Shown: positions 8,350 through 16,765 of the stretch, piece after piece
Layout of the letters: the number at the start of each line of letters is the position of its first letter
How positions within the stretch are numbered: the first letter of the stretch is position 1
Source of the DNA: Candidatus Sulfotelmatobacter sp.
GTDB lineage: Bacteria > Acidobacteriota > Terriglobia > Terriglobales > Acidobacteriaceae
Direction: 5' to 3'
Length of the DNA stretch: 64,000 bases
Assembly (NCBI GenBank): GCA_036500765.1
Contig: DASYBM010000004.1
Span: 1,984,001 to 2,048,000 of the forward strand
The notes under the pieces: model-generated
Told to the model about the DNA's origin: nothing
Database searches by the model: none
Seen by the model: the letters and a program-made list of their open reading frames with translations, nothing else
Translations under genes and position numbers: made by a program

Positions 8350-9228
8350 ATGCGAAAGCGCCTGCAACTCGCATTCATGCTGACGGCCGCCACGGCAATC
8401 GCGACCTCCTACTTTCTCTATCCACTGCACGTGTGGGCCGCCGAGGGCGACAGCACGTCCCAAGTAATCTCTACTACCGACGAGCACGGACGCAAGATCT
8501 ACGTGAACGATGAAGCCCCGGTGCAGAAACATGCGGCGACGCCGGCTCCGCAACCGAAGCGGTCCTCGCTGGTGTACTGGAGCAGCAAGGAGAATCGCTG
8601 GAAGCCGGTACCGTCGGTGAATACGGCCTCGATGCAGGCGGCGCGGTCGGCGGCGGCCGAGGTCGTCCAATACGAGGGTGCCCAATATTTCGGTCATGAG
8701 TCGAAGCAGTCAGCCAATGCCAGGATTTTAGCTGCCAACTACCGGGGACATCAGGCTACGCAAGACGAAATCGACGCCTCCATCACGATGGCGGCGGCGC
8801 GGCACAATGTAGACCCGAACCTGGTGCGGGCGGTGGTGAAAGTGGAGTCGAACTTCAATTCCAATGCCGTTTCGCGCAAGGGAGCGATGGGGCTGATGCA
8901 GTTAATGCCTTCCACGGCGAGGGAGTTGAAGGTGAAGAATCCGTTTGACCCCGACCAGAACGTGGATGCGGGCGTGCGGCATCTCAAGCAACTTCTTGAG
9001 AATTACGGCGGCGACGTGAATCTGACCCTGGCCGCTTATAACGCGGGTTCGGGCGCGGTGGCCCGCAATAACGGCGTCCCGCATTTCGCCGAGACGCAGA
9101 ATTACGTGCGGAGAATTACCAATCTTTACTATGGCGGTTTTGATCTTTCTCAGTCCGGCGTTACACGCGATCCGGTGCGGGTTCAACGAGATGCGCGGGG
9201 CATGCTTTACATCAGCAACACCGAATAG
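8350..9228 (+). CDS. Exported lytic murein transglycosylase (SLT domain)
   Basis: Exported peptidoglycan-cleaving enzyme of 292 residues. An N-terminal signal or anchor segment (about 5-30, ending VWAAEG) is followed by a short stretch with TTDEHGRKIYVND, as in DUF4124-type leaders, and then an SLT domain from about residue 140. The catalytic glutamate is E166 in VKVESNFNSNAVS. Downstream family motifs are GAMGLMQLMPSTA, NLTLAAYNAGSGAV and the C-terminal ETQNYVRRI. It should cleave glycan strands to anhydromuramyl products in the periplasm. An N-acetylmuramoyl-L-alanine amidase follows on the same strand. Confidence 0.92.
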   Translation: MRKRLQLAFMLTAATAIATSYFLYPLHVWAAEGDSTSQVISTTDEHGRKIYVNDEAPVQKHAATPAPQPKRSSLVYWSSKENRWKPVPSVNTASMQAARSAAAEVVQYEGAQYFGHESKQSANARILAANYRGHQATQDEIDASITMAAARHNVDPNLVRAVVKVESNFNSNAVSRKGAMGLMQLMPSTARELKVKNPFDPDQNVDAGVRHLKQLLENYGGDVNLTLAAYNAGSGAVARNNGVPHFAETQNYVRRITNLYYGGFDLSQSGVTRDPVRVQRDARGMLYISNTE

Positions 9229-9347
9229 GTTTACGGCATCTGTTTTCAGTAAGTTTTACTTAGCAATCTCTCAGGTACCTAAGGCAGTTCAACTGCAACG
9301 GCAGATCGAGACAGTTGGGTCAAGACAGTTACGGACCGACTTTGAAA

Positions 9348-11750
9348 ATGAAATTAAGCCAGCGCAGCCTGCGCTGGGGAGCGCTGCTGTTGCTGATGGC
9401 GCTTTCCGGAATGCCGGCGTACGCCCGGACGCATCATACGGAAGCTTGGGCGCGCGACCGCTTTGCCGCCGCGGAGCGCATGCGTGAAGCGCTCAACGGA
9501 CGTCCTCTCGCCGACCGCACCCGCCACAACTACCAGCGCGTACTCAACGCCTATCGCAATGTCTATCTAGGCGCACCCACTTCGACCAAGGCCGATCCCA
9601 GCGTGGTCGCCGTAGCCGAGACTCTAGTTGAGATGGGTCGCCGCTTCGAAGACGACAAAATTCTGAACGAAGCCATTGCCCAGTACAAGTTTCTGCGGAA
9701 GGAATATCCCGGCAGCAAGTACCGGTGCGATGCTCTGTTCACGATTGGTGAGATATACAAAGACGACTTGAATGACGCCCGGCAGGCGCGTGCGGTTTTT
9801 CAGGATTTTCTGCATCGCTATCCGCACAATCACCTGGTAGAAGATGCGCAGCAGGCAGTAGTAGAACTCGATCGCGAGGCCGCTGCCGCGAAGAAGGTCG
9901 ACAGCCCCAATAAGCCGGGGAGGGAAATCGCCGGCAATGCTACGGCCCTTAAGGATACTCGCGAGAAGGGTGGGGACCTTTCCGCTGATTCCAGGGTTTT
10001 TAAGCCTGCCCTTAACCTGGATCCGAAAGCAGATCCTAATTCCGACTCTCAAGCCGATGCCGGACAAGATTCATCCGGCACGGGGTTGCCACATCAGCCT
10101 CGGGTGACGGGAATCCGGCATTGGTCGACACCGGATTACACCCGCGTCGCCATCGATCTGGAGGGCGAGATCAAGTTTGGTTCGCAGCGCATCGCCCATC
10201 CCGACCGCATCTTTTTCGACCTGCGCAATACGAAGCTGGCGTCCACGCTGGTGGGCAAGAGCTTTGATGTGGATGATGGGTTCCTGAAGAAAATTCGCGT
10301 CGCGCAGTTTCAGCCCGGCCGCACGCGGGTGGTGCTCGAAGTTGACGATCTCTCGGACTACGACGCCTTTCTGCTACCGAATCCCTATCGTCTGATTATC
10401 GATATTCATGGCAAAGATTTTCACGCTAAAGACATGCGCGGAAGAGACCTAGCCGCAGGCCACGGGAAAGCGCTGGCGGATGAAACCGGAGATGTGGAAG
10501 AACCTCCGACCGCGACTTCGGCTGTGCCCACGAAGGCTGAGGGAACCAAGCCCGACGGTTCGAAGTCTGTCCCCAAATCGGAGTTGAAAGCTGACCTCAA
10601 AGCACTGGCCGGGAAGCCGATCACCCAGCACGAACAGCTTCATGAGAGTCAGGAGGTTGTGTCTAAAGACAATCTTGCTACAACTCCTGCGGGGGCCAGG
10701 ACCGCGACCGGGATCGTCAAAAAGGTCGTTGTAGAGGCTGACGATGATGATGACGAGAACGGCGCGCCTGCGCCAAAGGTCGCGAAACTTTCGACACCAT
10801 CGCATTCGCGTTCGTCGGCCTCGACATCTTCAAAAAAGGACGTCGCGGTGGATGCCGATTCCGTTCCCGAGGAGGCGTCGGCAACAGAACCGACGCTGAG
10901 CAACCCAGCACCCCAGAAAGCGTCGCGTTTGGCTTCGAAGCGAGGAGACCTGGGTATGCGTGGAACGGGAACGCGAGAGGCCAAGCCGACTGCCAGCGGC
11001 GACCGGTCTTTGATCAGAGCTCTGGGACTGAAGATTGGCAGAATTGTGATCGATCCCGGCCACGGCGGGCACGATACCGGAACCATCGGTCCCAACGGCC
11101 TCCAGGAAAAAGATCTCGTGCTCGAAGTAGGACGCCGCCTGGGCAAGTTGCTGGAAAGTCGGCTGGGGGCTGAGGTGGTCTACACTCGCAAGGACGATAC
11201 TTTCATTCCCCTCGAGACGCGCACCGCCATCGCCAACCAGCAGCGTGCCGATCTTTTTATTTCAATCCACGCCAACTCGAGCCATGACCCCGCGGCACGC
11301 GGCGTGGAAACGTATTACCTGAACTTCACCTCTTCGCCCGAAGCGCTGGAAGTAGCGGCGCGCGAAAACGCCGTGTCGGAAAAATCCATCTACGAACTTC
11401 AGGACCTGGTGAAGAAGATCGCGCTCAAGGAAAAAATTGAAGAGTCCCGCGAATTTGCCGGAGACGTGCAGGAGTCGCTGCATAGTGGCCTGGCGGCCAA
11501 GAGCCCGGCCATCCGCGACCGCGGAGTGAAGAAAGCGCCGTTCATCGTACTGATTGGCGCCAACATGCCGTCGATTTTGGCGGAAATTTCCTTCGTCAGC
11601 AACCCCGCCGACGAGCATCGCCTGGAAACCAGCGAATATCGCCAGCGCATTGCCGAATCGCTCTACCGCGGCATCGCGAAGTATGTGGACGGGCTGAGCG
11701 GCGTGAAAATGGCCAGCAAGATCGATAAAGCTGCGGGGCAGTATAAATAA
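9348..11750 (+). CDS. N-acetylmuramoyl-L-alanine amidase with TPR-like and AMIN domains
   Basis: Large exported amidase (800 aa). A signal peptide (MKLSQRS...MPAYA) is followed by a tetratricopeptide/YbgF-like helical region (about 40-180). An AMIN domain lies around 250-340 (RIFFDLRNTKL, VRVAQFQPGRTRVVLEV). A long low-complexity linker precedes a C-terminal Amidase_3 domain (about 565-790). Zinc and catalytic positions are visible in IVIDPGHGGHDTGTIG, KDLVLEVGRRL, LFISIHANSS and ILAEISFVSNPADE. It should cleave the amide bond between MurNAc and the stem peptide, with AMIN targeting it to the division site or envelope. I start at the ATG at 9348 because it opens directly into the signal peptide; a TTG at 9315 is disfavoured. 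Confidence 0.92.
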   Translation: MKLSQRSLRWGALLLLMALSGMPAYARTHHTEAWARDRFAAAERMREALNGRPLADRTRHNYQRVLNAYRNVYLGAPTSTKADPSVVAVAETLVEMGRRFEDDKILNEAIAQYKFLRKEYPGSKYRCDALFTIGEIYKDDLNDARQARAVFQDFLHRYPHNHLVEDAQQAVVELDREAAAAKKVDSPNKPGREIAGNATALKDTREKGGDLSADSRVFKPALNLDPKADPNSDSQADAGQDSSGTGLPHQPRVTGIRHWSTPDYTRVAIDLEGEIKFGSQRIAHPDRIFFDLRNTKLASTLVGKSFDVDDGFLKKIRVAQFQPGRTRVVLEVDDLSDYDAFLLPNPYRLIIDIHGKDFHAKDMRGRDLAAGHGKALADETGDVEEPPTATSAVPTKAEGTKPDGSKSVPKSELKADLKALAGKPITQHEQLHESQEVVSKDNLATTPAGARTATGIVKKVVVEADDDDDENGAPAPKVAKLSTPSHSRSSASTSSKKDVAVDADSVPEEASATEPTLSNPAPQKASRLASKRGDLGMRGTGTREAKPTASGDRSLIRALGLKIGRIVIDPGHGGHDTGTIGPNGLQEKDLVLEVGRRLGKLLESRLGAEVVYTRKDDTFIPLETRTAIANQQRADLFISIHANSSHDPAARGVETYYLNFTSSPEALEVAARENAVSEKSIYELQDLVKKIALKEKIEESREFAGDVQESLHSGLAAKSPAIRDRGVKKAPFIVLIGANMPSILAEISFVSNPADEHRLETSEYRQRIAESLYRGIAKYVDGLSGVKMASKIDKAAGQYK

Positions 11751-11771
11751 GACTCGAGCGGCAGTTGATCG

Positions 11772-11951
11772 CTACTGAATCGCGCTGCCCACCTGCGAGA
11801 ATACGTTGCCGGCGTTGGAGCCGATCAGGCGCACGGTGCCCACGACAATCACGAGAATCACGGCGAGCATCACCGAGTATTCGGCGATATCCTGGCCTTC
11901 CTCCTCAGTCCAAAGTCTATTCAGCCCACTATTGCGCGATGCGCAGCTCAT
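11772..11951 (-). CDS. Flp/Fap-pilin-like small membrane protein
   Basis: 59-residue protein running from an ATG at 11951 to a TAG at 11772. Its core, EEEGQDIAEYSVMLAVILVI, matches the Flp pilin pattern, in which a glycine/glutamate cleavage region precedes a single hydrophobic helix; VVGTVRLIGSNAGNVFSQVGS follows. Flp pilins are processed by a prepilin peptidase and assembled by Tad machinery, but no tad genes are in the window, so it may be an orphan pilin or pseudopilin. The neighbouring PilZ-like gene lies on the same strand upstream. Confidence 0.8.
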   Translation of the reverse strand: MSCASRNSGLNRLWTEEEGQDIAEYSVMLAVILVIVVGTVRLIGSNAGNVFSQVGSAIQ

Positions 11952-12000
11952 ACCGTAGTCCTCTCTTTAATTCTTTATACCTCTACACTCTGTACTACTT

Positions 12001-12381
12001 CTATACCGCCGCCAAGGCCTGAGAAGCCGCCGATCGCGAAACTGGTTGACGCCGGAACTCCGGAAAATCCAGTCCCCAGACTTCGCTGTCCTGGGCCACA
12101 GCCTGTAACCCGACTTGAAACTCAGACGAGCCCTTCATCTTCTTCGTCCAGACCACGCGAAACTGTATTCTGCGCTGGCGATAGAAAACGGTGACCTCGT
12201 CCAGTAAATTCAATTCGCGACGCACCGAACCCAAACGCGCTCCTTCGGGAGTAACATCGAGCGTATGCACCAGCTCTTCAAAAGCTCTACCGTTGCTGTC
12301 TTTGCCCTTCACTCGAACCGGAAGAACCGCTTTGGTGCGATTCCCGCGGCGCTGATTCTTATCCACACTGCTTGACGGCAT
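12001..12381 (-). CDS. PilZ-domain-like protein
   Basis: 126-residue protein from the ATG used here. It contains an RRGNR box close to the N-terminus and, about 30 residues later, LDVTPEGARL. This matches the RxxxR plus D/NxS/TxxG signature of c-di-GMP-binding PilZ domains. The remainder (VTVFYRQRRIQFRVVWTKK, then EFQVGLQAV) is beta-rich as expected. The start is uncertain: the GAAGGA before this ATG is too close to act as a normal ribosome site, and a GTG at 12453 would add 24 residues. It lies 49 bp upstream of the Flp-pilin-like gene on the same strand, so a surface or motility role is possible. Confidence 0.7.
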   Translation of the reverse strand: MPSSSVDKNQRRGNRTKAVLPVRVKGKDSNGRAFEELVHTLDVTPEGARLGSVRRELNLLDEVTVFYRQRRIQFRVVWTKKMKGSSEFQVGLQAVAQDSEVWGLDFPEFRRQPVSRSAASQALAAV

Positions 12382-12568
12382 TCCTTCACCCACAACCAGT
12401 TTGCCCGTGGAATGGCAAACTGTGAATGGCCCTGATGTGTAGGGAAGCGGCACGTAGGTAACCAGCCCGTACGGAGAAACTTCGAGACCTGGGTGATAGA
12501 AAGCGCTAGAAACTTTTCTGGCCGCTCTGTGGTCTAATTGTGAGTAGGTGTTTCAAGCCAGGATATTC

Positions 12569-13774
12569 ATGAGTTTTTCCCGTACCGTTATCATCGTCCT
12601 GTTGACCGGAAGCCTGTTGGGTGTGGCGTGGGCAGCGCATCCGCAAGCGGCGCAGAAAGCCGCAGTCCATTCGGATCAGGCGCCTGCGTTGCTGCCAGCG
12701 CAGTTTGGCGGATGGCAGATGCAGGGGGCGCCGCAGATCAGCCAGGATCCCGCAGCCGCCGACCCTACGAATGCCGCCGTGCTCAAGGAGTACCGCTTCA
12801 CCGACGTTGCCACATGTACCTACTCGCGGGACGACGGCCGTACGTTGAAGATTCGCGCTGCGCGCTTCGCCGATGCTTCTGGAGCCTTTGGCGCCTACAC
12901 GTTCTACCTTCAGCCGGGGATGGCCAAGGAAGACATTGGCGACCAGGGGGTATCGCTGGGCCGGCGCACACTCTTCTATCGCGGGCATGTGCTGGTGGAC
13001 GCGCAGTTCAGCGCAGAGTCCGTCATGTCGGCGGAGCAGTTGCGGGAGCTGGCGGGAGCGCTCCCGCGACCCCGTGGGAACTCCGGCAACCTGCCGTCAT
13101 TTATCCAGTTCATGCCACGCCGCGGCTATATCGCGAACACCCAAAAGTATGTGATGGGACCGGAAGCACTCGCCGCGCAAGCGCCTCCGGTCGCCGCGGA
13201 CCAGGTCGATTTCGATGCCAGTTCGGAAGTAACTTTGGCGCGTTACAACACAACGAGCGGCGAAGCGACGTTGATGCTGATCTCCTATCCCACGCCACAA
13301 CTAGCCGCCGAGCATTTGCGCCGGATTGATGCTGCGCATCACATGGCACCGCCGCAGGCGGGCGTCGCCGCGATTGAAAGCGCAGGTTCATTCTTCGACA
13401 AACGCACCGGGCCCATCGTTGCCATCGCGACCGGACCGATCTCTGACGGTGATGCAAAGTCGCTGCTCGGAATGGTGAACTGGGAAGCCAGCGTCACCTG
13501 GAACCAGGCCACCGACAATGCGCAGGCGCGCGACCTCTACATGCTGATTCTCAACATCGTGATTCTCTGCGGAATTCTTGCGGGACTCGCAGTCGTGGCC
13601 GGTGTAGCCTTCGGGGGAATCAGAATTTTGATGAAACGCATGTATCCCGACAAAGTATTTGACCGTCCCGAACAGATGGAATTTATCTCGCTGCGGCTGA
13701 CAGAAACGGTGGTCAAAGGTACGTCTGGAAGTGGGACTGAGAGCACCGGTTCGGTCCCCCAAAACCCTCTCTAA
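12569..13774 (+). CDS. DUF6599-type exported/membrane protein
   Basis: 401-residue protein with an N-terminal signal segment (FSRTVIIVLLTGSLLGVAWA), an extracytoplasmic body, and one C-terminal membrane helix (LILNIVILCGILAGLAVVAG) before a short positively charged cytoplasmic tail. The body (LLPAQFGGWQMQG, EYRFTDVATCTYSRDD, GAFGAYTFYLQPGM) resembles the uncharacterised acidobacterial DUF6599 family. The ATG at 12569 follows an AGGA site; a GTG at 12548 would only lengthen the cytoplasmic end. No enzymatic function can be assigned. Confidence 0.75.
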   Translation: MSFSRTVIIVLLTGSLLGVAWAAHPQAAQKAAVHSDQAPALLPAQFGGWQMQGAPQISQDPAAADPTNAAVLKEYRFTDVATCTYSRDDGRTLKIRAARFADASGAFGAYTFYLQPGMAKEDIGDQGVSLGRRTLFYRGHVLVDAQFSAESVMSAEQLRELAGALPRPRGNSGNLPSFIQFMPRRGYIANTQKYVMGPEALAAQAPPVAADQVDFDASSEVTLARYNTTSGEATLMLISYPTPQLAAEHLRRIDAAHHMAPPQAGVAAIESAGSFFDKRTGPIVAIATGPISDGDAKSLLGMVNWEASVTWNQATDNAQARDLYMLILNIVILCGILAGLAVVAGVAFGGIRILMKRMYPDKVFDRPEQMEFISLRLTETVVKGTSGSGTESTGSVPQNPL

Positions 13775-13911
13775 ACCCCGGTAAGTGCCTTTAGAAATAT
13801 CGGCTTAGAACCTTTGCATGAACATTTTGTCTCAAATTGGTACATTCTCCGCGAGTATTGATCGCTTATGTAAGCCATTGAAAACAAAGACATTTATTTC
13901 ATAAAAATCGC

Positions 13912-13941
13912 TTGACACCCCCGTTTTTAGACTCATAAGAT
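13912..13941 (+). promoter_or_regulatory. Strong sigma-70-type promoter
   Basis: A consensus -35 TTGACA (13912-13917) is separated by 18 bp from a -10 TAAGAT (13936-13941), placing a start near 13948. It is one of the best promoter matches in the window. The first thing downstream is a terminator at 13998-14036, not a gene. Confidence 0.65.
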
Positions 13942-13947
13942 TTCGGC

Positions 13948-14036
13948 AGAAAGTTTTGACGGATTTTTAAGCTCCGTTGGAACTATTCTCCCTTGAAGAA
14001 GAGGCTGCCCTGTTGCCGGGTGGCCTCTTCGTTTTT
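13948..14036 (+). ncRNA. Candidate small RNA or attenuated leader (about 90 nt)
   Basis: Bounded by a consensus promoter upstream and an intrinsic terminator at its 3' end, with no Shine-Dalgarno site plus reading frame inside. It could be a free-standing small RNA, or a terminated 5' leader of the zinc-ribbon gene 190 bp downstream. I do not recognise the sequence as a named RNA family. Confidence 0.4.
13998..14036 (+). terminator. Intrinsic terminator
   Basis: Eight-base stem GAAGAGGC (13998-14005) and GCCTCTTC (14023-14030), with inner GCCC/GGGT pairing possible, followed at once by GTTTTT. Confidence 0.75.
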
Positions 14037-14226
14037 GCGTTCCATTCAGCATTCTCAAGACAACTTCCCCTGGGTAGCAAAAAAGCGCCCAAAAAAACGA
14101 TCCTGCGAAAACTTAGGCGGGAACTGTTTCGCGGGTTCTGCGTATTATCTTTTGTTGAAGTGTTTGAGGGTTTCGAAATTCTCCGGCCTTCAGACGAACT
14201 TCTAGATGGTAAGCGGCGGAGGGATT

Positions 14227-14730
14227 ATGTTCTGCGATCAGTGCGGCATGGCAGTGCAGCCGGGTCAGGCTTTTTGCAACAAATGCGGCAAGCAGATCAT
14301 CGGTCCGGTATCGCTCATGCAGCCGCGGCCGGGCCGGGTGCAGGAGCATGTGCGCCTGCTAGCGATATTGTGGTTCGGGCTCTCGGCGCTGAACACGATC
14401 GGTGGCCTGGCGCTATTCATTGTCGCGAATACTTTGTTCCCACATCTGCGCGCCCGCGGACCGGAGAGTGGTCCGCCGCAGTTTCTGACTCCGCTCTTGA
14501 GCGCGATTGCGATTATCCTCCTCGCCAAAGCAGCCTGTGGGTTCATCGCCGGCTACGGTTTATTGCAGCGCGAGCGCTGGGCTCGCGTGCTCACGCTCGT
14601 GGTGGCCTTTCTTTCGCTGTTTACCAACATTCCATTCGGAACGGCGCTGGGCATCTACACCATGTGGGTTCTGCTTCCCGCAGAGTCGGAGGAGGAGTAC
14701 GAGGCCCTGGCTGCGGCTCGGGCTGCCTAG
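14227..14730 (+). CDS. Zinc-ribbon membrane protein
   Basis: 167-residue protein that begins with a cytoplasmic zinc ribbon, CxxC at C3/C6 and C17/C20, in MFCDQCGMAVQPGQAFCNKC. Three to four hydrophobic segments follow (about 45-70, 92-115 and 122-150) and an acidic tail. The ATG at 14227 is preceded by GGAGGGATT, better than the ATG at 14206. Proteins with this zinc-ribbon plus membrane layout are common but uncharacterised; no enzymatic motif is visible. A tRNA gene follows 67 bp downstream. Confidence 0.75.
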   Translation: MFCDQCGMAVQPGQAFCNKCGKQIIGPVSLMQPRPGRVQEHVRLLAILWFGLSALNTIGGLALFIVANTLFPHLRARGPESGPPQFLTPLLSAIAIILLAKAACGFIAGYGLLQRERWARVLTLVVAFLSLFTNIPFGTALGIYTMWVLLPAESEEEYEALAAARAA

Positions 14731-14797
14731 CGGGTAGCGCCCCTTCATCGGCGTTTCTCTTTACGCTTTCCGGCCTCGCATTTAGAATCGTTAAGAA

Positions 14798-14873
14798 GCC
14801 GACGTAGCTCAGTTGGTAGAGCAGCCGATTCGTAATCGGCAGGTCAGCGGTTCAAGTCCGCTCGTCGGCTCCA
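14798..14873 (+). tRNA. tRNA-Thr (anticodon CGT)
   Basis: A full cloverleaf can be drawn. The acceptor arm GCCGACG pairs with CGTCGGC; the D arm is GCTC...GAGC; the anticodon stem GCCGA/TCGGC has loop TTCGTAA, giving anticodon CGT for ACG codons; the T arm is AGCGG-TTCAAGT-CCGCT. Discriminator T is followed by an encoded CCA at 14871-14873. Confidence 0.97.
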
Positions 14874-15265
14874 TTTCCAACTCCGTCAGGGTTTCATCGG
14901 TCCTCCTCAATCCCGATGTTCTGGCTCTTTCATCTACTTTGCGAAATGCCGCGGGCTTGTACAAATCAATGTCAGAATTATTTCTTCCGGCATTTGCCCT
15001 TAGCAACATGGAAGATGCTGCCTGGCAATGAGGCCTTATTTTTCATGTGCTTACGCTACGGCGCGTTAGACCCCACTTTCGTGCCATATATGGCACTGGT
15101 GAGCCATTTACCGGGGATTGGGTCAGAGTTAGATTGTGCTTGAGCAGCACTTGGGGGAGGGCTGATCAACAGACGTCCCATGACTCTATGAGTCTGGGGC
15201 GTTTTGTTTTGCGCTGAACAATTGCCCTTTCCATAGGAGCAACACCGCTCGGTTTGCCGGTATCT
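14874..15265. other. Intergenic region with palindrome and terminator
   Basis: 392 bp after tRNA-Thr with no credible gene. It contains a perfect 16-bp palindrome GTGCCATATATGGCAC at 15081-15096 and a strong plus-strand terminator at 15174-15209. The presence of a terminator suggests something is transcribed here, perhaps the tRNA transcript tail or an unrecognised RNA. Confidence 0.5.
15174..15209 (+). terminator. Intrinsic terminator
   Basis: Long hairpin: CGTCCCA, a bulged T and GACTC pair with GAGTC and TGGGGCG around a TAT loop (15174-15201), followed by TTTTGTTTT. Confidence 0.75.
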
Positions 15266-15652
15266 CTACTTCTCCAGGGGCTTGGCTTCGGTGCTTTCGA
15301 CTGCTCGTTTCGCTTTGCGCCAAACGCTAGCCACTGCCATCGTCCAGAAAGGAACCAGATCCATTCCCGGCACCAGCTTGGCGAAAAATGAGGGTAGAAA
15401 TTCCCAGTGCCATCCCAGTAGCCGTACCATCGCGGCCGCCACGCCGAGATCAAGAAGGTCCTCTGCCGGAGAAAGCGCACCCTCCACAAACAAAGGAAAA
15501 ATCACAAGCTGCAACACGTCGGCCACGATAGCCAGCGCCATGGCGGTCATAAACTGCGGGCCGGGAGAAATCCTGGTTGGAGAATCGCCAGCCGGGGAAG
15601 CGCTGGCGGAAGAAATGCTAGTGGAAGAAATAATGATCGATTCGCGCGCCAT
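15266..15652 (-). CDS. Small membrane protein, function unknown
   Basis: 128-residue protein with a Ser-rich N-terminus and hydrophobic segments at about 34-57 and 66-80, then LLGWHWEFLPSFFAKLVPG and a short helix before a basic tail. I do not recognise a named family. The Trp/Pro-rich loop and terminal VPFWTMAVASVWRKAK suggest a conserved integral membrane protein rather than a chance frame. It is divergent from a TetR regulator across a 287-bp gap containing dyad sequences, so it could be that regulator's target. Confidence 0.65.
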   Translation of the reverse strand: MARESIIISSTSISSASASPAGDSPTRISPGPQFMTAMALAIVADVLQLVIFPLFVEGALSPAEDLLDLGVAAAMVRLLGWHWEFLPSFFAKLVPGMDLVPFWTMAVASVWRKAKRAVESTEAKPLEK

Positions 15653-15773
15653 TTCTAAAAGTCCGCCGCATCTATTTTAAGACATTTAGCGCAGCATCGA
15701 ATAGCCATTACAGGGCGCATCGCCTTTTCCTGATAGCGCAATCTGTTGTGATGGGTGAGGACTTGTATTTCTG

Positions 15774-15796
15774 CGTATAACGGTGTTATGTATACG
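15774..15796. promoter_or_regulatory. Nested dyads, possible TetR operator
   Basis: CGTATA (15774-15779) mirrors TATACG (15791-15796), and inside it ATAAC (15777-15781) mirrors GTTAT (15785-15789) around GGT. The site lies between the divergent membrane-protein and TetR genes, as expected for an autoregulated TetR operator, but binding is not shown. Confidence 0.4.
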
Positions 15797-15939
15797 ATGT
15801 CAACACAATTTCCGGGATTATGGCGCCGGTGCCGCAGTATCGCGTGAAATCCGGCCGGATTTACCAGATCGTACATAACCAGGTTGTAGAGAACCAAGTC
15901 TTAGAGAAACCGGTCGTTTCAAAGCAGAAGGAACGCAGA

Positions 15940-16527
15940 ATGCCCCGGCGCCCTGATCCCGATCTGGAAGACCGCATTCTGAATGCCGCACACCGCTTGT
16001 GGAAGCGCGGGGGAGACAAATCTCTGACCATGCGGGCGGTGGCGCGGGCGGCGGGAACGAACACCCCGGCAGTGTACCGGCGCTTCAAAGACCGTCGCGA
16101 CCTGGTACGCGGGTTGTTGCTGCGCATTGCGGATCGCATCCGGCAGGATTTTGCGGCGCGGGATACGTTGGAGGAAATGGCCGAGGCCTACGTCGAGCAG
16201 GCGCTCCGGGTGCCGCATGAGTACCAGCTTTTTTATACTCACGCCCGGGAGCTTTCGCCGCCGCGAGGCAATGGCCGGCCGCGGCCGATCCGGGAATCGA
16301 GGCCGAACTTCGCATTCGTGGAACGGTTATTGGCCAAACGGCTGGGAGGCATGCCCGAAGATCACACGCAATTGGCGCTGGCGGTGTGGGCGACTCTGCA
16401 CGGGACCACCACTCTGCTGCTCTCGAAATCGATTCCCGATGGTCACGAGCAAGAGTTGCGCTCGGCCTGTCGTGCGGCCGTAAAGGCCATGCTGGAAGGA
16501 GCGCACAAGTTTCCTATAGAGAAGTGA
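15940..16527 (+). CDS. TetR/AcrR family transcriptional regulator
   Basis: 195-residue repressor. The N-terminal helix-turn-helix is clear: DRILNAAHRLWKRGGDKSLT, MRAVARAAGTNTPAVYRRFK and DRRDLVRGLL (about residues 9-58). The C-terminal all-alpha domain contains VWATLHGTTTLLLSKSIP, typical of the ligand-binding half. I chose the ATG at 15940 because AAGGA lies 7 bases upstream; an ATG at 15820 would add 40 residues with no TetR similarity. The ligand cannot be deduced, and no transporter or enzyme is beside it apart from the divergent small membrane protein. Confidence 0.88.
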   Translation: MPRRPDPDLEDRILNAAHRLWKRGGDKSLTMRAVARAAGTNTPAVYRRFKDRRDLVRGLLLRIADRIRQDFAARDTLEEMAEAYVEQALRVPHEYQLFYTHARELSPPRGNGRPRPIRESRPNFAFVERLLAKRLGGMPEDHTQLALAVWATLHGTTTLLLSKSIPDGHEQELRSACRAAVKAMLEGAHKFPIEK

Positions 16528-16765
16528 TTCTGGGCAGAGCGGCTGCTGCCCCTGGTTCTACCAAACCAGCGGGCGAGATTACCCACTGCACACAATTGGC
16601 CTTTCGAGAGAGCCCACCTGAGACGAATCTCATCCTAGTTACTCCTGATTGCTCGCCCGCTTCACAAAACTGCCGATAGCAATACGGTGACGGCTCGTTC
16701 ACGGTCGATTCCCTCCAGGAATCCGAGTGAACGCAGGCGAGACTTCTGAAAAGAGACATGGAGAG

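Noticed and set aside
13977-14807. 276-codon plus-strand frame
   Set aside because: Overlaps a terminator and the zinc-ribbon gene in another frame; the zinc-ribbon frame has a good ribosome site and CxxC motifs.
14798-15265. tRNA-associated integrated element
   Set aside because: No integrase and no repeated 3' end of tRNA-Thr downstream within the window.
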